Part shown: positions 7,218 through 10,846 of the stretch, one piece after another | Position numbering within the stretch: the stretch's first letter is position 1 | How the letters are laid out: every line of letters starts with the position of its first letter | Assembly: GCA_022718015.1 (NCBI GenBank) | Contig: JAIHZV010000023.1 | Location: 1-10,846 of the forward strand | Reading direction: 5' to 3' | From: Phascolarctobacterium sp. | GTDB taxonomy: Bacteria > Bacillota > Negativicutes > Acidaminococcales > Acidaminococcaceae | DNA: 10,846 nucleotides | The notes under the pieces: model-generated | What the model was told of the DNA's origin: nothing | The model's database searches: none | What the model saw: only the letters and a program-made list of their open reading frames with translations | Made by a program: the position numbers and the translations under genes

Positions 7218-8231
7218 ATGTTGAAGCTGACAAAAAAATATCTTGCTTTGTTTGCCCTGATGCTCAGCTGCCTGCTGCTTCTGGCAGGGTGTGGCGGAGC
7301 ACCAAAGCAGCAGCCTGAGCCGGATAAGCATAAGCAGCAGTCGCTAGTTTTATATTCGGAGCTGGATAATAAGTTTACAGAGGATCTGGTGGCAGCCTTC
7401 AATAAGGAGCAGAAGGAGCTGCAGCTGCAGGCAATCTACGAGCTGAAGCCTGATGGCGTTAAGCCGGACGTGGTGCTGGCAGAGCGGCGTACCTTGAGTG
7501 GCCTGCAAAGGCAGGAGCGCTTGAAGCCGCTGGCCTTTGCCGCTGGCGACAGCCTGCCGAAAAAGTTCCGTGATGAAGACCTGTACTGGTATGGCGTTTT
7601 TTATGATCCAACGGTTTTTTTGATTAATCAGCAGTATGCGCGTACTCTCGGGCAGTCCAAGCTGAAAAGCTGGAAGGATCTGGAGAATACAGAGCAGCTG
7701 CGCATAGCTATGGAGAATTTGTCGGACAGCAACAGCACGCAGAATTTTCTTGCGGCCTTTGCTGACCATTATGGCGAGTCTGTTTCGCTGAATTATCTGT
7801 GGAATATTAACCGCTTTATCGGGCAGTATTCCAAGTTCCCGTTTACGCCTATCCGTATGACGGCGGTGGGCGATGCAGATTTAGCAATTACGCGCCAAAG
7901 CTATGTTTTTAAATATCTGGAAAGCAAGTTTCCTGCCTACGTTGTCTATCCTGAAGAGGGGACAGCAGTCAATCTTTTCTGCGTCGGCGTATTTCAAAGC
8001 TGCCGGCAGGATGCTAATGCTCTGACCTTTATGGAATGGCTGCTGACGGAGCCGAGCGTGCAGAAAATTTCTCAGGAGGATGCGACCGGTTATCTTTTCC
8101 TCTTCCCCCGCGGCATTGATGGAGCAGCGGCGGACGGTGAGAAAATTTGGCTGAATAACAGCTATCTGGAGCCGGACAAGCAGGAAAGCCTGACGAGAAA
8201 ATGGTTAGATAAGGTTAGATTTAGTAAATAG
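7218..8231 (+). CDS. Periplasmic/extracellular solute-binding-like lipoprotein
   Basis: A 337-residue secreted lipoprotein. The signal peptide has a basic start (MLKLTKKY), a hydrophobic core and the lipobox LAGC with the lipidated cysteine at C25. A Lys/Gln/Pro-rich spacer follows. The mature part begins LVLYSELDNKFTEDLVAAFN, which resembles family 1 and iron(III)-type ABC substrate-binding proteins. PDVVLAERRTL, YGVFYDPTVFLIN, KSWKDLEN and DADLAITRQ occur where that fold has its hinge and ligand loops. No permease or ATPase gene is beside it, so its partner must be elsewhere or it has another role. The ATG at 7218 is preferred because GGGG lies 8 nt upstream and the signal peptide starts there; earlier in-frame starts lie inside ygiQ. 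Ligand unknown. Confidence 0.82.
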   Translation: MLKLTKKYLALFALMLSCLLLLAGCGGAPKQQPEPDKHKQQSLVLYSELDNKFTEDLVAAFNKEQKELQLQAIYELKPDGVKPDVVLAERRTLSGLQRQERLKPLAFAAGDSLPKKFRDEDLYWYGVFYDPTVFLINQQYARTLGQSKLKSWKDLENTEQLRIAMENLSDSNSTQNFLAAFADHYGESVSLNYLWNINRFIGQYSKFPFTPIRMTAVGDADLAITRQSYVFKYLESKFPAYVVYPEEGTAVNLFCVGVFQSCRQDANALTFMEWLLTEPSVQKISQEDATGYLFLFPRGIDGAAADGEKIWLNNSYLEPDKQESLTRKWLDKVRFSK

Positions 8232-8247
8232 AATTGGAGGAGAAAGT

Positions 8248-9573
8248 ATGAAAATAGGCATGGTCAGCCTTGGCTGTCCGAAGAATCTTGTTGATTCCGA
8301 GGTTATGCTGGGCATTATCCGTGATAAAGAGCTGGAGGTTACGAATGATCCGGCGGAAGCTGATTTGATTATTGTCAACACCTGCGGCTTTATTGAAAGC
8401 GCAAAGGAAGAATCCATCAATACTGTGCTGCAGATGGGCGAATATAAGACGCAGGGCAGCTGCAAATATCTGATTATGACTGGCTGCCTGGGCCAGCGCT
8501 ATGCTGACGAGCTGTTTGAAAGCCTGCCTGAGGTTGATGCCATTGTTGGTACGGACAGCTTTACTGATATCGGCTGGGTTATCGACCAGGTTATGGCAGG
8601 CAAGCGCTTGAAGCATCTGGAAAAGCTCGAAAGCAAAAATGTCAAGGCTCTGCCGCGTATGCTGACGACTCCGAGCTATATGGCTTATCTGAAAATTGCT
8701 GAGGGCTGCGACAACTGCTGCTCCTACTGCATTATTCCGCAGCTGCGCGGACCGTACACCAGCCGTCCGTATGATGAGGTAATGGCTGAGGCGAAGGCTC
8801 TCGCAGAGCATGGCACGAAGGAGCTTATCGTTGTAGCGCAGGATACTACGCGTTATGGAGAGGATTTATACGGCAAGCTTATGCTGCCGCAGCTGCTGCG
8901 TGATTTGAATAAGCTGGAGGGTATACAATGGATTCGCGTGATGTACCTCTATCCGAACAACTTTAATGATGAGCTCATTGCTGCCTTTGCTGAATGCGAT
9001 AAGGTTTGCAAATATATTGATATTCCGCTGCAGCATGCCAGCGACCGTCTGCTTGACAGCATGAACCGCTCTGATACGCGTGCTCAGGTTGAAGAGCTGC
9101 TCGACAAGCTGCGCAGCCGTATTCCGGGCATCACCATTCGCACCACCTTTATCGTCGGCTTCCCCGGCGAAACGGAGGAGGATTTTGCGGAGCTTATGGA
9201 TTTTGTTGAAAAGCAGCGCTTTGAGAATGCCGGTGTCTTCCAATACTCTCAGGAGGAGGGCACTGTTGCCGGAGCTATGGATAACCAGATTGCTCCGGAA
9301 ATCAAGGAAAACCGCTATCATGAGCTGATGGCTTTGCAGGCTGGCATTTCTGAGGAGCTTCATCAGGAGCGTGAGGACGCAGAGCTTGATGTTATCGTGG
9401 AAGGCTTTGACGAAGAGAATCCGCAGCTTGCTGTGGGCCGTTCTTGTCATGAGGCGCCGGACATTGATGGCAGCATCTTTATTGAAAATGCCGGGGATGT
9501 GCAGGTTGGCGACATGGTGCGCGTAAGAATCCTGCAGGGCTTTACTTACGAAATGGTAGCAGAACTGATATAG
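8248..9573 (+). CDS. rimO: Ribosomal protein S12 methylthiotransferase RimO
   Basis: RimO adds a methylthio group to a conserved aspartate of ribosomal protein S12. The 441-residue protein has all three parts of the family. The N-terminal UPF0004 domain starts GMVSLGCPKNLVDSE, with cluster ligands C10, C46 and C80. The radical SAM core carries C154, C158 and C161 (EGCDNCCSYC), followed by IIPQLRGPYTSR. A C-terminal TRAM domain (about 375-441) ends VRILQGFTYEMVAELI. The CPKNLVDSE signature separates RimO from its tRNA-modifying relatives MiaB and MtaB. GGAGGAGA lies 5-6 nt before the ATG, the strongest Shine-Dalgarno in the operon. All six cysteines are present, so the enzyme should be active. 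Confidence 0.96.
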   Translation: MKIGMVSLGCPKNLVDSEVMLGIIRDKELEVTNDPAEADLIIVNTCGFIESAKEESINTVLQMGEYKTQGSCKYLIMTGCLGQRYADELFESLPEVDAIVGTDSFTDIGWVIDQVMAGKRLKHLEKLESKNVKALPRMLTTPSYMAYLKIAEGCDNCCSYCIIPQLRGPYTSRPYDEVMAEAKALAEHGTKELIVVAQDTTRYGEDLYGKLMLPQLLRDLNKLEGIQWIRVMYLYPNNFNDELIAAFAECDKVCKYIDIPLQHASDRLLDSMNRSDTRAQVEELLDKLRSRIPGITIRTTFIVGFPGETEEDFAELMDFVEKQRFENAGVFQYSQEEGTVAGAMDNQIAPEIKENRYHELMALQAGISEELHQEREDAELDVIVEGFDEENPQLAVGRSCHEAPDIDGSIFIENAGDVQVGDMVRVRILQGFTYEMVAELI

Positions 9574-9587
9574 GGGTGAATTTCGGT

Positions 9588-10846
9588 ATGAAGGTTGAAA
9601 TCATTACAACTGGCACAGAGCTTTTGCTCGGCGAGATTTTGAATACAAATGAGCAGTATCTGTCGCGCAAGCTGAACAGCATTGGCTTCGATGTGCTGTA
9701 TCATACGACGGTAGGAGATAATCCGGAGCGTATGCAGCAGGTGCTGGAGCAGGCAATGGAGCGTGCCGATATTATTATCACCAGCGGCGGCTTAGGCCCG
9801 ACGCGCGGCGATATCACAAAGGAAATGGTGATGGAGGTCTGTCATACCGAAAGCTATCTGGATCTTGACACCTGGGGACGTATTGACGAATATTTTAGAA
9901 GGAAGGGCATCTGCCAGCCTTCTGAGAATAATGAAAAGCAGGCTTATGTGCCGATTGGCGCAGAGGTGCTGCAAAATGATGTAGGCACGGCGCCGGGCTT
10001 GTGGCTGGAATATAATGGAAAGTTTTTCATCCTGCTGCCGGGCCCGCCTGCCGAACTGATGGATGTTTGCGAAAAGCAGCTGTGGCCGCGCCTTTTACAG
10101 CGCTTTACGGACCACGGCGTTATCATGTCGCGCACGCTGCATCTGCGTGGCGTGGGCGAATCGCTCGTCGCAAGCAAGCTTGACGAGCTTATCCAGGCGC
10201 AGACGAATCCTACGATTGCGCTTTATGCACGTTATGGCGAAATTCTTATCCGCCTGACTGCCAAAGCAAAAAATGAAAAAGAAGCTGAAAAAATGCTTGC
10301 GGCTGCTGAAAAGAATGTACGCAAGTATGTTGATGAATATATATATGGCATTGATGATGACACGCTGGGGGCCTGCCTGGGCAGACTGCTGAAGGAGCAG
10401 GGCAAGACGATTGCCTTTGCCGAATCCTGCAGCGGTGGTCTGGCAAGCAGCCTGGTGACTGACGTTGCCGGCAGCAGCGAATATCTGCTGGGCAGTGTCG
10501 TGAGCTATACGAATATGGCGAAGGAAAAGCTGCTGCATGTGCAGGCGGACACGCTGGAGCACTTCAGCGCAGTAAGCCGCGAAACGGCCTGCGAGATGGC
10601 TGTGGGCGTGCGCAACCTGCTGGGCAGCGACATCGGCGTGAGCATTACCGGCAACGCCGGCCCTGGCGCAAGCGAGGGCAAGCCTGTCGGTCTGGTCTAC
10701 ATCGCTGTGGCGATGAACGATGTTGTGTACTGTCAGGAGCATCATTTTATGTCGACAAGAACTGAAAATAAGCTGCGGATAGCACAAACTGCTATTTCTA
10801 TGGCTATTGATAAACTTTTAGAAGCAAAGAACACGGAGGATAATAA
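9588..10846 (+). CDS. cinA: CinA: competence/damage-inducible protein, NMN deamidase (3' end cut)
   Basis: The frame runs open to the right edge, giving 419 complete codons with no stop. Since CinA usually has about 410-430 residues, only a few should be missing. The N-terminal COG1058 domain (about 1-170) carries TTGTELLLGEI, ITSGGLGPTRGDIT and ILLPGPPAEL and is tied to nucleotide pyrophosphatase activity. The C-terminal domain (about 260-415) carries AESCSGG at 278-284, SVVSYTNMAKEKLL and SITGNAGP, the signature of nicotinamide-nucleotide amidohydrolase (PncC), which recycles NMN in the pyridine nucleotide cycle. The ATG at 9588 follows GGGGTGA at a 7-nt spacing. In many Firmicutes cinA precedes recA, so recA may lie just beyond the window. 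Confidence 0.95.
   Translation, partial: MKVEIITTGTELLLGEILNTNEQYLSRKLNSIGFDVLYHTTVGDNPERMQQVLEQAMERADIIITSGGLGPTRGDITKEMVMEVCHTESYLDLDTWGRIDEYFRRKGICQPSENNEKQAYVPIGAEVLQNDVGTAPGLWLEYNGKFFILLPGPPAELMDVCEKQLWPRLLQRFTDHGVIMSRTLHLRGVGESLVASKLDELIQAQTNPTIALYARYGEILIRLTAKAKNEKEAEKMLAAAEKNVRKYVDEYIYGIDDDTLGACLGRLLKEQGKTIAFAESCSGGLASSLVTDVAGSSEYLLGSVVSYTNMAKEKLLHVQADTLEHFSAVSRETACEMAVGVRNLLGSDIGVSITGNAGPGASEGKPVGLVYIAVAMNDVVYCQEHHFMSTRTENKLRIAQTAISMAIDKLLEAKNTEDN

Noticed and set aside
6524..7402. Long minus-strand open frame of 292 codons
   Set aside because: It is antisense to ygiQ and the lipoprotein gene, whose families are clear. It has no domain pattern and no ribosome site that stands out.
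1661..10846. A new defence, mobile or biosynthetic system in the right block
   Set aside because: Every gene fits a known family in a housekeeping operon; no nuclease, integrase, reverse transcriptase, toxin or repeat array is seen.

Overview
The window holds two blocks that look as if they come from different genomes, joined at about positions 1480-1520. Positions 1 to about 1500 are strongly G+C-rich: a hand count of 1081-1140 gives 42 G+C in 60, and third codon positions are almost all G or C. The rest is about half G+C (4501-4560 gives 30 in 60) and has different codon habits. The left block resembles a high-GC gut Clostridia member of the Oscillospiraceae/Faecalibacterium type. The right block resembles a Negativicutes or related Firmicutes genome. 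Both assignments are inferred from protein character and composition, without a database search.

Left block: a tRNA-Leu(CAG) gene on the minus strand with a near-ideal sigma-70 promoter. Divergent from it are a small DUF3592-like membrane protein and a reading frame whose first ~260 residues resemble a trigger factor lacking its PPIase domain. That frame ends in about 40 residues that are plainly the C-terminus of ribonuclease J. The switch in protein family coincides with the switch in base composition, so the frame is most simply a chimera, either an assembly join or, less likely, a recombination junction, and not a real fusion protein.

Right block: a tight plus-strand housekeeping operon. 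Order: [end of RNase J] - ftsK/spoIIIE DNA translocase - rodZ/ymfM-like membrane HTH protein - YgiQ-family radical SAM protein - solute-binding-like lipoprotein - rimO (ribosomal protein S12 methylthiotransferase) - cinA (runs off the right edge). From ftsK to cinA the gaps are only 14-17 nt, each gene has a Shine-Dalgarno sequence, and no terminator is visible, so co-transcription is likely. The order recalls the Firmicutes chromosome-segregation/cell-shape/competence neighbourhood (rnj - spoIIIE - ymfM - pgsA - cinA - recA), here with ygiQ, a lipoprotein and rimO in the middle and no pgsA.

I see no CRISPR array, insertion sequence, phage gene, toxin-antitoxin pair or defence system, and no convincing undescribed system. 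The points most worth a second look are the chimeric junction, the PPIase-less trigger-factor-like protein, and the lipoprotein lying between two radical SAM genes without transporter partners.
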